A DNA stretch of 64,000 bases from NCBI GenBank assembly GCA_963169745.1, contig CAUJCU010000009.1, forward strand, positions 1 to 64,000. The letters are read 5' to 3'. The notes below the pieces were generated by a model, which saw nothing but the letters and a program-made list of their open reading frames with translations, made no database searches and was not told where the DNA came from. This document shows, piece by piece, positions 8,748 through 18,584 of this stretch; the first letter of the stretch is position 1, and each line of letters starts with the position of its first letter. Both the position numbers and the translations under genes were made by a program. This DNA is from Bacteroidota bacterium. GTDB taxonomy: Bacteria; Bacteroidota; Bacteroidia; UBA4408.

Positions 8748-9647
8748 TTAGTTAGCTCTTAATTTCTCGTATTTAGTGGTATTACCGGGGTCAATAGTGT
8801 TGAGTAGTGTAACAAGTTTACCTTTAACATCGGGTGTAGCAGCCGAAAAAATATTTACTATTTCATCGGCCTTTGCCAAAAAGAAAAGTTGCATTAAAAA
8901 TGAGCCCATACTAATATTATGTACTTTCATTAATCCCTCAAGGGCTTCGGCAATATTTTTACGGGCCAGTTCCACATCTTGAGTCATTAAATCGAGCCCT
9001 TGGCGATGATATACATACATGCAGGAGCGTAAGGCTTTAAAGTTGGCATTAGATAAGTTTTCGGCAATCCAATACCTGTTTTTAGAGCCTTCAAAAGCTT
9101 TCCATCCCTTATCGGGGGCATTTTGAGCATTATTAACAATACCTTGTGCTTTTTGGTAATAGGGACTACCACCTTCAGGACTAAAGGTATCGTAATCTAA
9201 GCCAATAAAGATATAAGCATAAAAGGCCAAAGTAGAGGTAAGGTTGTTGGTAAAACTGTTATCGTTAAACTCAAAGGGTTGGAAAGGGGTATATTTAAAA
9301 GTAAAATCGTTATCCTGATAATTGATAATGTTCGTGTTATATGAACTTTTATATACCGGTCTGCGTGCTTGTACAATAATATTAGCCTCAAAATCATCAA
9401 CCGAATTTCTTTTGGTTATATTAATAGTTAAGTTGCATTCTATTCTTTCATCTTCTTTAAAGTTATCGTTTGTCCAACGGGTATTGTTCATAAAGTCTTT
9501 GATGGAGGTTTCTAGCGTTTCAAAAACTGTTTTATCCGTACCTTGTATGGCCGGGCTTAATACTTTCACATTGCAATTAAGCTCTTGGGCGCAAAGGGTT
9601 TTGCTAAAAACTAATATAACACCAAACAGAAATAACTTGTTTTTCAT
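8748..9647 (-). CDS. DUF4835/PorD-like protein (T9SS-associated)
   Basis: AQELNCNVKVLSPAIQGTDKTVFETLETSIKDFMNNTRWTNDNFKEDERIECNL resembles the DUF4835 N-terminus. Confidence 0.8.
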   Translation of the reverse strand: MKNKLFLFGVILVFSKTLCAQELNCNVKVLSPAIQGTDKTVFETLETSIKDFMNNTRWTNDNFKEDERIECNLTINITKRNSVDDFEANIIVQARRPVYKSSYNTNIINYQDNDFTFKYTPFQPFEFNDNSFTNNLTSTLAFYAYIFIGLDYDTFSPEGGSPYYQKAQGIVNNAQNAPDKGWKAFEGSKNRYWIAENLSNANFKALRSCMYVYHRQGLDLMTQDVELARKNIAEALEGLMKVHNISMGSFLMQLFFLAKADEIVNIFSAATPDVKGKLVTLLNTIDPGNTTKYEKLRAN

Positions 9648-10012
9648 AGGACTTCAAAAGTACAATCCTAAACGTAAAAGCCAAGCAAATATTTATTAAG
9701 ATTCACTTAAGAAACTATAAAATAGGTATCTTTTATAGTGAAAATTACTTTTTTTTAAATTTTAGATATCACATAATTTCTTTTTACTTATTATCTTTAA
9801 GTAAATTGTAAACAATACATAATCAATTAAATACGATTTTATTTTATTCAAAATATTCATTTGTAAACGGTTGCAAATGGGTTTATTCGAATACAATTAC
9901 TTGATTACCGAGTTCATTTTTGACCCTGCTGCACCTTTGCATCGTCAAACCCCAAAAGATAGGGAATGGCCGATATAAAAAAATTATTAATAACCATAAA
10001 AAATCAATTATC

Positions 10013-10354
10013 ATGAACAATTTAAGAAACTCTGTAAGATTAATCGGAAACCTAGGTATGAATCCGGAAGTTAAAGAAGTAGGAAACAATAAGCTATTGG
10101 CTAAGTTCAGCATTGCTACAACGGAATCGTTTAAGAATGACGAAGGTGAAAAAATTAGCGACACGCAATGGCACAATTTGGTAGCTTGGGGTAATCAAGC
10201 CAAAATAGCTGAGAAATATTTAAAAAAAGGAAATGAAGTAGCCATTGAGGGAAAACTTACTAGTCGCAGCTACAATGACAAAGATGGAGTAAAGCGCTTT
10301 ATTACTGAGATTATTGTACACGAAATACTTATGATAAATACGGGCAATAAATAA
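10013..10354 (+). CDS. ssb: Single-stranded DNA-binding protein (copy 1)
   Basis: MNNLRNSVRLIGNLG...WHNLVAWGNQAKIAEKYLKKGNEVAIEGKL; start chosen by homology to copy 2 rather than the longer ORF from 9920. Confidence 0.92.
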   Translation: MNNLRNSVRLIGNLGMNPEVKEVGNNKLLAKFSIATTESFKNDEGEKISDTQWHNLVAWGNQAKIAEKYLKKGNEVAIEGKLTSRSYNDKDGVKRFITEIIVHEILMINTGNK

Positions 10355-10411
10355 AACAATCATTTTTATAAAAATTAATTCTTAAAATATAAACTATTAA
10401 AAACACGTAAG

Positions 10412-10753
10412 ATGAACAATTTAAGAAACTCTGTAAGACTAATCGGAAATCTTGGAATGAACCCTGAAATTAAAGAAACAGTAAATCATAAAAAACTGGC
10501 CAAGTTTAGAATAGCAACCTGTGAAAGCTATAAGAATAATGATGGGAAATTCGTAAATGACACCACTTGGCATAATTTGGTTGCTTTTGGTAACCAAGCG
10601 AATATAGTAGAAAAATACCTGAAAAAAGGGAGCGAAGTGGCTGTTGAGGGGCGAATAACCAATAGAAATTATACAGACAAAGAAGGGGTAAAAAGGAGTA
10701 TTACCGAAATATTAGTTTCTGAAGTTTTAATGGTAAGCAAAAGCAAGGCTTAA
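10412..10753 (+). CDS. ssb: Single-stranded DNA-binding protein (copy 2)
   Basis: Tandem paralogue of copy 1, same length (113 aa). Confidence 0.92.
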   Translation: MNNLRNSVRLIGNLGMNPEIKETVNHKKLAKFRIATCESYKNNDGKFVNDTTWHNLVAFGNQANIVEKYLKKGSEVAVEGRITNRNYTDKEGVKRSITEILVSEVLMVSKSKA

Positions 10754-10770
10754 TAAGCTACTCATTATGG

Positions 10771-10810
10771 AAAATAAGCGATTGAAGTTTAAACTTCAAT
10801 CGCTTATTTT
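10771..10810. terminator. Perfect 40-bp palindrome, probable bidirectional terminator
   Basis: AAAATAAGCGATTGAAGTTT|AAACTTCAATCGCTTATTTT between convergent ssb and msrA. Confidence 0.85.
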
Positions 10811-11430
10811 TTTTGCAAATCGTTAAAAAGTTTTTCAAACTTCTGTAATTTAGGTTGAATAACGAGGCGACAGTATGGTTCCTGAGTATTATTTCGGTAG
10901 TAATTTTGATGATTCGCTTCGGCCTTGTAAAACACCATAAAAGGAACTACTTCGGTTACAATTGGATGCGCATAAATATGACTCTTGTTTAGTTTGTCAA
11001 TTACATTTTGGGCTGTTTTCTTTTGAATATCGCTATGGTAAAAAATTACAGAGCGATATTGTGTCCCGATATCATCACCTTGGCGGTTCAATGTGGTGGG
11101 GTCATGAACAGAAAAAAAAACTCGTAATAATTCGGTGAGTGAAATTTGTGAGTTATCAAAAGTTATTTGAATGACTTCGGCATGTCCGGTATTTCCTGAA
11201 CAAACTTCGCGATAGGAAGGGTTTTTTACGTGTCCGCCCGAAAAACCAGATTCAATGTTAAGCACCCCTTTTACTTGCTGATAAACAGCTTCAGTACACC
11301 AGTAGCAACCACCACCTAAAGTTATTTTTTCTTGATGTAATGTATTCATAAATATTTTGTTTTGAGCCGTCAAAAATGAATTAAAAAAAAGAAAATTAAT
11401 ACCGAGTATTTTAAAAAAAACAGAAGACAT
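10804..11430 (-). CDS. msrA: Peptide-methionine (S)-S-oxide reductase MsrA
   Basis: ITLGGGCYWCTEAVYQQVKGV, GHAEVIQITFD motifs. Confidence 0.95.
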   Translation of the reverse strand: MSSVFFKILGINFLFFNSFLTAQNKIFMNTLHQEKITLGGGCYWCTEAVYQQVKGVLNIESGFSGGHVKNPSYREVCSGNTGHAEVIQITFDNSQISLTELLRVFFSVHDPTTLNRQGDDIGTQYRSVIFYHSDIQKKTAQNVIDKLNKSHIYAHPIVTEVVPFMVFYKAEANHQNYYRNNTQEPYCRLVIQPKLQKFEKLFNDLQKK

Positions 11431-12011
11431 TATTTTGAATTATCGGGTACAAAATCAAGTACTGCTGAATTCATACAATATCTCTTTCCGGTTGGAGCAG
11501 GACCATCATCAAACAAGTGCCCCAAGTGACCGCCACATCTGCCGCAAAGTGCTTCTATGCGTTGCATACCTAATGAATGATCGGGTTTAAAAATAATAGC
11601 TTCATTAGTAGCTTGTTCAAAAAAGCTTGGCCAGCCGCAACTACTGTTAAATTTAGTATCTGATCGAAACAATTTATTGCCACAGGCTGCACAATAATAT
11701 GTGCCTTTAGTGTTGGTATTGCAATACTTTCCGGTATAAGGGGCTTCGGTATGGGCATTTCTTGAAATTTCATAAACCTCAGGCATAAGAATTTTTTTCC
11801 ATTCGCTATCAGAAACATTTAATTTTTGTGTATCCGTATTGGAATAGTATGGATTTTCTAGTTTTGAATTTTTATTTGGTATCATAACACTATGTTTTAA
11901 ATTTTGTGAATGACTAAGTTCAGACGTGCAGCTCAAAAAAAATGTTGAAAAAATTAATGCAAACACTATAACTATTTTAATTTTAAATAACATATCTGTA
12001 GGTCTATACAA
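11430..12011 (-). CDS. msrB: Peptide-methionine (R)-S-oxide reductase MsrB
   Basis: YYCAACGNKLFRSDTKFNSSCGWPSF, EALCGRCGGHLGHLFDDGP, RYCMNSAVLDF. Confidence 0.95.
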   Translation of the reverse strand: MYRPTDMLFKIKIVIVFALIFSTFFLSCTSELSHSQNLKHSVMIPNKNSKLENPYYSNTDTQKLNVSDSEWKKILMPEVYEISRNAHTEAPYTGKYCNTNTKGTYYCAACGNKLFRSDTKFNSSCGWPSFFEQATNEAIIFKPDHSLGMQRIEALCGRCGGHLGHLFDDGPAPTGKRYCMNSAVLDFVPDNSK

Positions 12012-12209
12012 AGGTATCTATTTTTATAAATATACCTGGTTTTAATGACTTTGCTGTCTTAAATTTCCTAAAAAATAATTTTTATATGCTAACACTTTTA
12101 TACCTGCAAAAAGAGCCCCGAAACAAATTTTATTCTCTCTAAAAATAGTTAAGCTACATGTTTGGGTTTTAATTATTGTTACCTTTGAAAATACTAAATG
12201 TAAACAACT

Positions 12210-13472
12210 ATGTTTAAAAAGTTTTTGTTGTTGTTTGTCGTGTTTTTGACTTTAACATTCAGGAGTTACGCATCATATTTGCTTATTCCAATGGATAGTG
12301 AGCAAAAAAATCATTTAAAGGCTTATGGTATTACGTACTGGACACTAAAAAATGATGTTGAAGTAAGTTGGCTTTTGAACTATCGTGGTGGAAGTTTTAT
12401 GATGAAAAATATAAAGGCAATTGAAAATGAATGCTTGGTTCGTGGGGTAAGTTATGAAGTAATTGCTGATGCTAAGGCAACGGCTATTTTACAGGAGATT
12501 GCCAATCCTGAAGTAAATATGGATGAAGTTAAATTGGAAAAGGCACCTAAGGTGGCCGTTTATTCTCCAAAAAGTAAACTCCCTTGGGATGATGCAGTAA
12601 CCCTTGTACTTACATATGCCGAAATACCGTATGATGTAGTTTATGATGAGGAGGTTTTACAAGGAAAATTACCCATATATGATTGGTTGCATTTACATCA
12701 TGAAGATTTTACCGGACAATATGGAAAGTTTTATGCTATGTACCGTCATACGGCCTGGTATCAAGATGATCAGAGATTAAGTGAGGCTACTGCAGCAAAA
12801 TTGGGGTTTAAAAAAGTTTCTCAGTTAAAATTAGCTGTTGCTCAAAAAATAAGAGACTTTACTCTTGGTGGCGGTTTTCTATTTGCAATGTGTTCCGCCA
12901 CAGACTCCTATGATATAGCCCTGTCGGCCCAAAGTTTAGATATTTGTGAAAGTATGTTTGATGGTGATGGCACTACACCCAATTACAACAGTAAATTAGA
13001 TTTTAGCCAAACATTTGCTTTCTCCAATTTTACTTTAGTTACCAATCCTTTAGAGTACGAGTTCAGTAATATTGATATAAAAGTTCCCCGAGCAGTACCT
13101 CAAAAAAATGATCTTTTCGTTTTGTTTGATTTTAGTGCCAAATGGGACCCTGTACCCAGTATGTTGTGTCAAAACCACGAAACTATTATTAAAGGTTTTA
13201 TGGGGCAAACCACAGCATTCAATAAAAACATAATTAAACCAGGAGTATTGGTAATGGGCGATAATAAATCTATGAATGAAGCTCGTTACATACATGGTGA
13301 GTTTGGGAAAGGCACTTGGACTTTTTATGGGGGGCACGACCCAGAGGATTATCAACACTTTGTGGGCGACCCACCAACCGATTTAAGCTTACACCCGAAT
13401 TCGCCCGGCTATCGTTTAATTTTGAACAATATATTGTTTCCTGCGGCCAAAAAGAAAAAACAAAAAACTTAA
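12210..13472 (+). CDS. Conserved secreted Bacteroidota protein (family often labelled 'asparagine synthetase B')
   Basis: Recognisable conserved segments LPWDDAVTLVLTYAEIPYDVVYDEEVL and WLHLHHEDFTGQYGKFY; signal peptide; no class-II amidotransferase or ATP-PPase motif. Confidence 0.7.
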   Translation: MFKKFLLLFVVFLTLTFRSYASYLLIPMDSEQKNHLKAYGITYWTLKNDVEVSWLLNYRGGSFMMKNIKAIENECLVRGVSYEVIADAKATAILQEIANPEVNMDEVKLEKAPKVAVYSPKSKLPWDDAVTLVLTYAEIPYDVVYDEEVLQGKLPIYDWLHLHHEDFTGQYGKFYAMYRHTAWYQDDQRLSEATAAKLGFKKVSQLKLAVAQKIRDFTLGGGFLFAMCSATDSYDIALSAQSLDICESMFDGDGTTPNYNSKLDFSQTFAFSNFTLVTNPLEYEFSNIDIKVPRAVPQKNDLFVLFDFSAKWDPVPSMLCQNHETIIKGFMGQTTAFNKNIIKPGVLVMGDNKSMNEARYIHGEFGKGTWTFYGGHDPEDYQHFVGDPPTDLSLHPNSPGYRLILNNILFPAAKKKKQKT

Positions 13473-13487
13473 TTTGCTTAGCCCGTA

Positions 13488-15347
13488 TTGGAAAACCCTG
13501 TAAAAATAGTACATGTGAATGCCTCAGGGAAGCTCATGCTGTGCCTGGTTGTTTTAATATTGGCAGTACTGAAATGGATTTTTCCTGAAAGTAATGTGTT
13601 GTCATGGGATGTTTTCGGATATTATTTATACCTGCCGGCAAAGTTTATTTATCACGATCCCTATTTGCTTCATCACAACTGGCTTAATCAAATTATTAAT
13701 GACTACCAAAATACGGCTACCTTATATCAAATAAATCAACATCTCGAAACAGGAAACTGGATTATAAAATACAGTATGGGCATGTCAGTACTATATGCTC
13801 CATTCTTTTTTATTGCCCATACACTGGCCCCGTTTTTTGGATACAACCAAGATGGTTTTAGTACTATTTATGCTTATTTGATAGAGTGGGGGATGTTTCT
13901 TTTTAGTGCATTAGGCTTAGTGTATTGTTATAAAATTTTGATACAATTTTACAGTACTAAAACAGTAGTAATTACTTTAATCCTTATTGTTTTTGCTACT
14001 AATTATGTTCAGCTAAACACCCAATACTCACTACTTACACACGTTCCTTTATTTACTTTATACAGTATATTAATTTATTTTACGCTGAGGTGGAACAAAC
14101 TGTTTGACCATTATTCTTTTTTATGGCTTATGTTTAGTGCCGGATTAATAACACTAATTAGGCCCAATGAAATTATTTGTGTTTTTATACCTTTACTTTG
14201 GAACAATAACACTATAGAGGGGGTTCGTCAAAAATGGACTTGGCTCACACAGCATTATGGTACCGTTTTTATCGGAATTCTTTTGTTTGTTCTCCCTTTC
14301 TTATTGCAAATGTATTATTGGAAAATTGGAACGGGTCACTGGCTGTATTACAGTTATCAAAATCCGGGCGAGGGCTTTGATTTTCTTTCTCCGCACACCT
14401 TCCCCTTTTTGTTTGGCTTTCGTAAAGGATGGTTTGTTTACACACCGCTAATGATAATAGCTGTTGGGGGTATTTTTTATATATTCTTTAAAAATAGAAA
14501 TGTTTTTTGGGCTTTGTTAATTCCTTTTTTATTATCGATTTACATTTCTTCAAGTTGGTCGTGCTGGTGGTATGCCGGAGGCAGTTACAGCCAACGTGCT
14601 ATGGTGTCCATATACCCTTTGTTAGCTATACCTATAGCACAATCAATAGAGTTTTTTTTTACTCGATTAAAGATTTTGATTTGGATTTTGCTGACTTTTA
14701 TAACAACACTCAATCTTTTTCAGGCTTGGCAATTCAAAATTGATGTGCTGGATCATGAACGTATGACGTTTAATTATTACAAAAAAATATTTTTTAAAAC
14801 TCAAAGGCCACATAATTCCGAAGCCTTATTACTGGTGAATCGAAGTGCTGATGAGAACGAAGTACTTCCTGATTTTTCAAAGTATGAATCCAAAATATGG
14901 GTGCACGAAAAGTATATAAAACCTTTGAAAGGAAAAGAATACACTTGGTGCAATTTTATAGGGTATGGCGACACAAGCTCTGTTTTTATGGACGCCACTA
15001 ATCCTTTTGTTGATGCTCTTGCAGCAAAGTATCATGCCATAACCACACAAGACCATTTTTGGTTAAAAGCCAACGTAGATATTTTTATACCGGAAAGTGA
15101 CACCCTGCCAACTCCGAATTTGGTGGTGTTTTTTAAGCATGGTGAGGCCGGAGTATATAAATATCGGAGTACAACACTTAATCCTAAAACAATAAAAAAA
15201 GGATCCTGGAATCATTTGGAATACCTTTATTTAACGCCCGAGGTGCGTTCTGTAAACGATGAGTTAAAAGTGTATTTGTGGTATGAAGGGAATACCCGTA
15301 TTTTTATTGATAATTTTATGCTCACTATATACACTCAGCAACAATGA
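13488..15347 (+). CDS. Polytopic membrane protein, GT-C glycosyltransferase-like
   Basis: Many TM segments, NVLSWDVFGYYLYLPAKFIYHD; paralogous to 41010..42278. Confidence 0.6.
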   Translation: MENPVKIVHVNASGKLMLCLVVLILAVLKWIFPESNVLSWDVFGYYLYLPAKFIYHDPYLLHHNWLNQIINDYQNTATLYQINQHLETGNWIIKYSMGMSVLYAPFFFIAHTLAPFFGYNQDGFSTIYAYLIEWGMFLFSALGLVYCYKILIQFYSTKTVVITLILIVFATNYVQLNTQYSLLTHVPLFTLYSILIYFTLRWNKLFDHYSFLWLMFSAGLITLIRPNEIICVFIPLLWNNNTIEGVRQKWTWLTQHYGTVFIGILLFVLPFLLQMYYWKIGTGHWLYYSYQNPGEGFDFLSPHTFPFLFGFRKGWFVYTPLMIIAVGGIFYIFFKNRNVFWALLIPFLLSIYISSSWSCWWYAGGSYSQRAMVSIYPLLAIPIAQSIEFFFTRLKILIWILLTFITTLNLFQAWQFKIDVLDHERMTFNYYKKIFFKTQRPHNSEALLLVNRSADENEVLPDFSKYESKIWVHEKYIKPLKGKEYTWCNFIGYGDTSSVFMDATNPFVDALAAKYHAITTQDHFWLKANVDIFIPESDTLPTPNLVVFFKHGEAGVYKYRSTTLNPKTIKKGSWNHLEYLYLTPEVRSVNDELKVYLWYEGNTRIFIDNFMLTIYTQQQ

Positions 15348-16216
15348 GAAAATTATTTTTTTACTATTTGTCAATAGGATTTTTTTCTACTATAAATATA
15401 ATGGCTCAACCTGTACCGGATAGCGAAATTTGGTTGGCGGATATTCGCATCAAAGAGCAGAGCATTTATTTTGGCCCTGCCAATAAAATATCAATAAACC
15501 AGGGTTATAATAACCAACCCTTTTTTATGAACGATACAACAATTTTATACGCTCATATTACTCCTGATACCCGATCACATATATTTGAATACATACTCCC
15601 ACTTCAAAAAACAACACAGTTAACACATACTTTACAAAGCGAGTACAGTCCCCGAATGCTTCCATCAAAAGATGGTTTTTCAGTAGTTACTGTTGAGCCC
15701 GACTCTACCCAGCGCTTGTGGGCTTATAATACTGATGGAACTAACGGAAAACTGTTGGCTCCTTTTACCGATTCGGTAGGCTATTACGTTTGGCAAAATG
15801 ATTCTGAGTTTGTTGCTAATATTATTACCGACCCACAGAGCCTCCATTTTTGTAATATAAACAAAAAAAAGACCTTGCCCGCAGCTAAAAACATTGGACG
15901 CTGTATGCAGATTTCGGAGAGCGGTAATTTATATTTTACCATTGTAGGGCAAGATAAGGTGCGCTGGCTGTGTAAAATAGAAGATAACGGAGCTGTAAGC
16001 CCTCAAATTGAGTTTTATCCTGGTGTTGAGGATTTTGTTATTAGTAACAGCAACATCATTTTTTGTGCAAAAGGGGGTTTAATTTATTATACCGATATGA
16101 ATTATAAATTAGGTTGGCGCTTATGTGGAAATTTTGAATCTTATGGGCTCAAAAAAATAGCACGGTTGGCTTTAAGTCCTAACAATAAGAAGATAGCTTT
16201 GGTAGAATTGAAATAG
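15344..16216 (+). CDS. Secreted TolB/WD40-like beta-propeller protein
   Basis: Signal peptide, repeats such as YSPRMLPSKDGFSVVTVEPDSTQRLWAYNTDGTN. Confidence 0.6.
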   Translation: MRKLFFYYLSIGFFSTINIMAQPVPDSEIWLADIRIKEQSIYFGPANKISINQGYNNQPFFMNDTTILYAHITPDTRSHIFEYILPLQKTTQLTHTLQSEYSPRMLPSKDGFSVVTVEPDSTQRLWAYNTDGTNGKLLAPFTDSVGYYVWQNDSEFVANIITDPQSLHFCNINKKKTLPAAKNIGRCMQISESGNLYFTIVGQDKVRWLCKIEDNGAVSPQIEFYPGVEDFVISNSNIIFCAKGGLIYYTDMNYKLGWRLCGNFESYGLKKIARLALSPNNKKIALVELK

Positions 16217-16226
16217 ACACCACAAA

Positions 16227-17177
16227 TTAAATATCATAATCTGCCTCTGTTTCACCTTCTAACATACTTACATAACTGCGATAGCGTGTAAAAGGAATTT
16301 TGTTTTCGTTTAATGCCAGTTTAACCATGCAGCCGGGCTCATTAACATGCAGGCAGTTGTTGAATTTACATTGATTTTTACGGTCGCGAATTTCCGGAAA
16401 ATAGTCTCCTATTTCATATTTATTCATGTCAATTAAGCCAAATTCACGAATACCGGGGGTGTCAATAATAAAAGTGTTTTCGTCAATAGGGTGCATTTCG
16501 GCAAAAGTAGTAGTGTGTTTCCCTTGCAAATGTGCTTCAGATGTTTCGGCTGTTTTAATAAATAGTTTCGTGTTTAAACTGTTTATTAATGTTGACTTTC
16601 CTGTGCCCGAATGACCTATAATTAAATTTACTTTATTTTTTAAAACTTCTTTTAACTGCGCTACAGCACTTGAGCTGGTGGCCGAAATAGGTATAACACG
16701 ATACCCTACATCAGTATAAATAGCTGTCATTTCTGTAGCTAACTTTAGGTCTTTGGCATTCCAAGTGTCTATTTTGTTAATGAGAAGTGTAGCTGGAATA
16801 TGATAGGCCTCGGCTGTAACCATCATACGGTCAATAAAACCATAAGGAGTACGCGGGTTGTTAACAGTAGCCATAATATAAACATGATCTACATTACTAG
16901 CTAAAATATGATACTTTTTAGAAAGGTTAATACTTTTCCTGATAATGTAATTCTTTCGCTCTTCAATCTCTTCTATAACAGCATTAGAGCTGTTAGGTTC
17001 CGGTGTTGTATGAACAATGTCGCCAACTGTTACCGGGTTTGTGGTTCTTAGTTCTTTTAAGCGAATATTTCCCTTTATACGGCAATTAAAAATTTTGCCT
17101 TCCGAAGTAAGTACGGTGTACCAACTTCCGGTTGATTTTATGACACGACCTTTTATCATAACACAAAAGTAACTCAA
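16227..17177 (-). CDS. rsgA: Ribosome small-subunit-dependent GTPase A
   Basis: Circularly permuted GTPase motifs: NKID, GHSGTGKSTLIN, DTPG; C-terminal Cys cluster. Confidence 0.95.
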   Translation of the reverse strand: MSYFCVMIKGRVIKSTGSWYTVLTSEGKIFNCRIKGNIRLKELRTTNPVTVGDIVHTTPEPNSSNAVIEEIEERKNYIIRKSINLSKKYHILASNVDHVYIMATVNNPRTPYGFIDRMMVTAEAYHIPATLLINKIDTWNAKDLKLATEMTAIYTDVGYRVIPISATSSSAVAQLKEVLKNKVNLIIGHSGTGKSTLINSLNTKLFIKTAETSEAHLQGKHTTTFAEMHPIDENTFIIDTPGIREFGLIDMNKYEIGDYFPEIRDRKNQCKFNNCLHVNEPGCMVKLALNENKIPFTRYRSYVSMLEGETEADYDI

Positions 17178-17414
17178 AATATAGAGTTATAAATGGCTTG
17201 TTATAGAAAAGATAATCGAAACATTGCCTTGCCTAATAAGGGTAATGAAATTAAAACTTTGGGATAATAATCATAAAAGCAAACCTTTTCAAGAAAGCAA
17301 TTATTGTATATGATAAGGGGGGCTTTTATTCATATCTTAAAACATCTTTTATCCTGAAGAAGATATTTTTTTAATGAATATTCTGTATATGAAAATAAAA
17401 TCAAATTAAATTGA

Positions 17415-17422
17415 TATCTTTG
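17415..17422 (+). promoter_or_regulatory. TAnnTTTG -7 element for the tRNA
   Basis: TATCTTTG 14 bp upstream of the tRNA 5' end. Confidence 0.5.
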
Positions 17423-17435
17423 CACCTCGAAAAAT

Positions 17436-17509
17436 GGTTCTGTAGCATAATTGGATAGTGCATCTGACTACGGATCAGAAGGTTGGGGGTTCGACTCCCT
17501 CCAGGACCA
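17436..17509 (+). tRNA. tRNA-Arg (anticodon ACG)
   Basis: Acceptor GGTTCTG/CAGGACC, anticodon arm TCTGA-CTACGGA-TCAGA, T arm GGGGGTTCGACTCCCTC; CCA not encoded. Confidence 0.95.
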
Positions 17510-17513
17510 CTAT

Positions 17514-17550
17514 AAAAGGAAGAAGTTTTTTATAAGCTCACTTCCTTTTT
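17514..17550. terminator. Terminator hairpin between tRNA-Arg and cdsA
   Basis: AAAAGGAAG...CTTCCTTTTTT. Confidence 0.6.
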
Positions 17551-17554
17551 TATT

Positions 17555-18367
17555 TTAGCCTTCAGCCAAGATTAGATACACAAAAACAAAAGGAATAACC
17601 ATCAGTAAACTGTCAATACGGTCTAATATACCGCCATGGCCCGGGAGTATAGTGCCCGAATCTTTTATATTTTTACTTCTTTTGTATAAAGATTCTACCA
17701 GATCGCCATAGTTTCCTGCAAGTATTGTAATTAGGGCTATAATGAGCCACTGCTCAGGAAGAAGAACCGTATAAAATCGAGCTATAATAAAGCTCACAAT
17801 AATTGCTAACAAAGCCCCTCCAGCAGCACCTTCCCATGATTTTTTTGGAGAAATACGCTCAAACAATCTTCGCTTTCCGAATTTAATTCCAAATAAGTAA
17901 GCTCCGGTATCATTTGCCCATACCAAATAAAAACAACCAACCAAAATTTCGGGATGAAATTCACCAGGAATGCTCACTAGAAAAGGGATTAAGCTTAAAG
18001 GTAATCCTACCCAAATTATTCCGGTTAATGTAAAAGCTATTTGCCTAAAAGGATTATTTTTTTTACGATAGAGTTCAGTAATAAAGAGAAAACTCAATAA
18101 AAGTATAGTTGTAAGTAAGTACTTTAAAGGCAGCTGATAAAAGGCGCAGAGAAAGGAAAGTAAAAAACCTACAGCAGAAATGAATATACCTGTTAATTTT
18201 TGTGGCGTATTGCCTCCTTTTAGGGCAATATTATAAAACTCATTACTTGCCAATAGTACCATTACAAGAAATAAGATACCTAAGCTAAGTGGATGCAACA
18301 ATGTCATTCCCAGCAAAACAACGACATACATTATTCCCGTAAGGGCTCTTTGCCAGAAATTACTCAC
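17555..18367 (-). CDS. cdsA: Phosphatidate cytidylyltransferase
   Basis: C-terminal KRSKNIKDSGTILPGHGGILDRIDSLL signature. Confidence 0.95.
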   Translation of the reverse strand: MSNFWQRALTGIMYVVVLLGMTLLHPLSLGILFLVMVLLASNEFYNIALKGGNTPQKLTGIFISAVGFLLSFLCAFYQLPLKYLLTTILLLSFLFITELYRKKNNPFRQIAFTLTGIIWVGLPLSLIPFLVSIPGEFHPEILVGCFYLVWANDTGAYLFGIKFGKRRLFERISPKKSWEGAAGGALLAIIVSFIIARFYTVLLPEQWLIIALITILAGNYGDLVESLYKRSKNIKDSGTILPGHGGILDRIDSLLMVIPFVFVYLILAEG

Positions 18368-18566
18368 CCTCGCTATTTTTTAGAATTTCACTTGCCTGAG
18401 CAACAAATTCATCAGGAACATAAAGCAACACAGAACCAAATACAGTATAACTACTGTCCTTTTGATTGATAATAACCGCTTCAATTCCCTCATTTATCAA
18501 AACCGATCTCATGAGTTCGGCATGTTGCAAATCGGTAGTTTCAAGAACTTTTGTCCAGTTTTCCAT
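18360..18566 (-). CDS. DUF2007-like protein
   Basis: 68 aa, MENWTKVLETTDLQHAELMRSVLINEGIEAVIINQKDSSY. Confidence 0.75.
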   Translation of the reverse strand: MENWTKVLETTDLQHAELMRSVLINEGIEAVIINQKDSSYTVFGSVLLYVPDEFVAQASEILKNSEGE

Positions 18567-18584
18567 AACTTTAGTTTAATAAAA

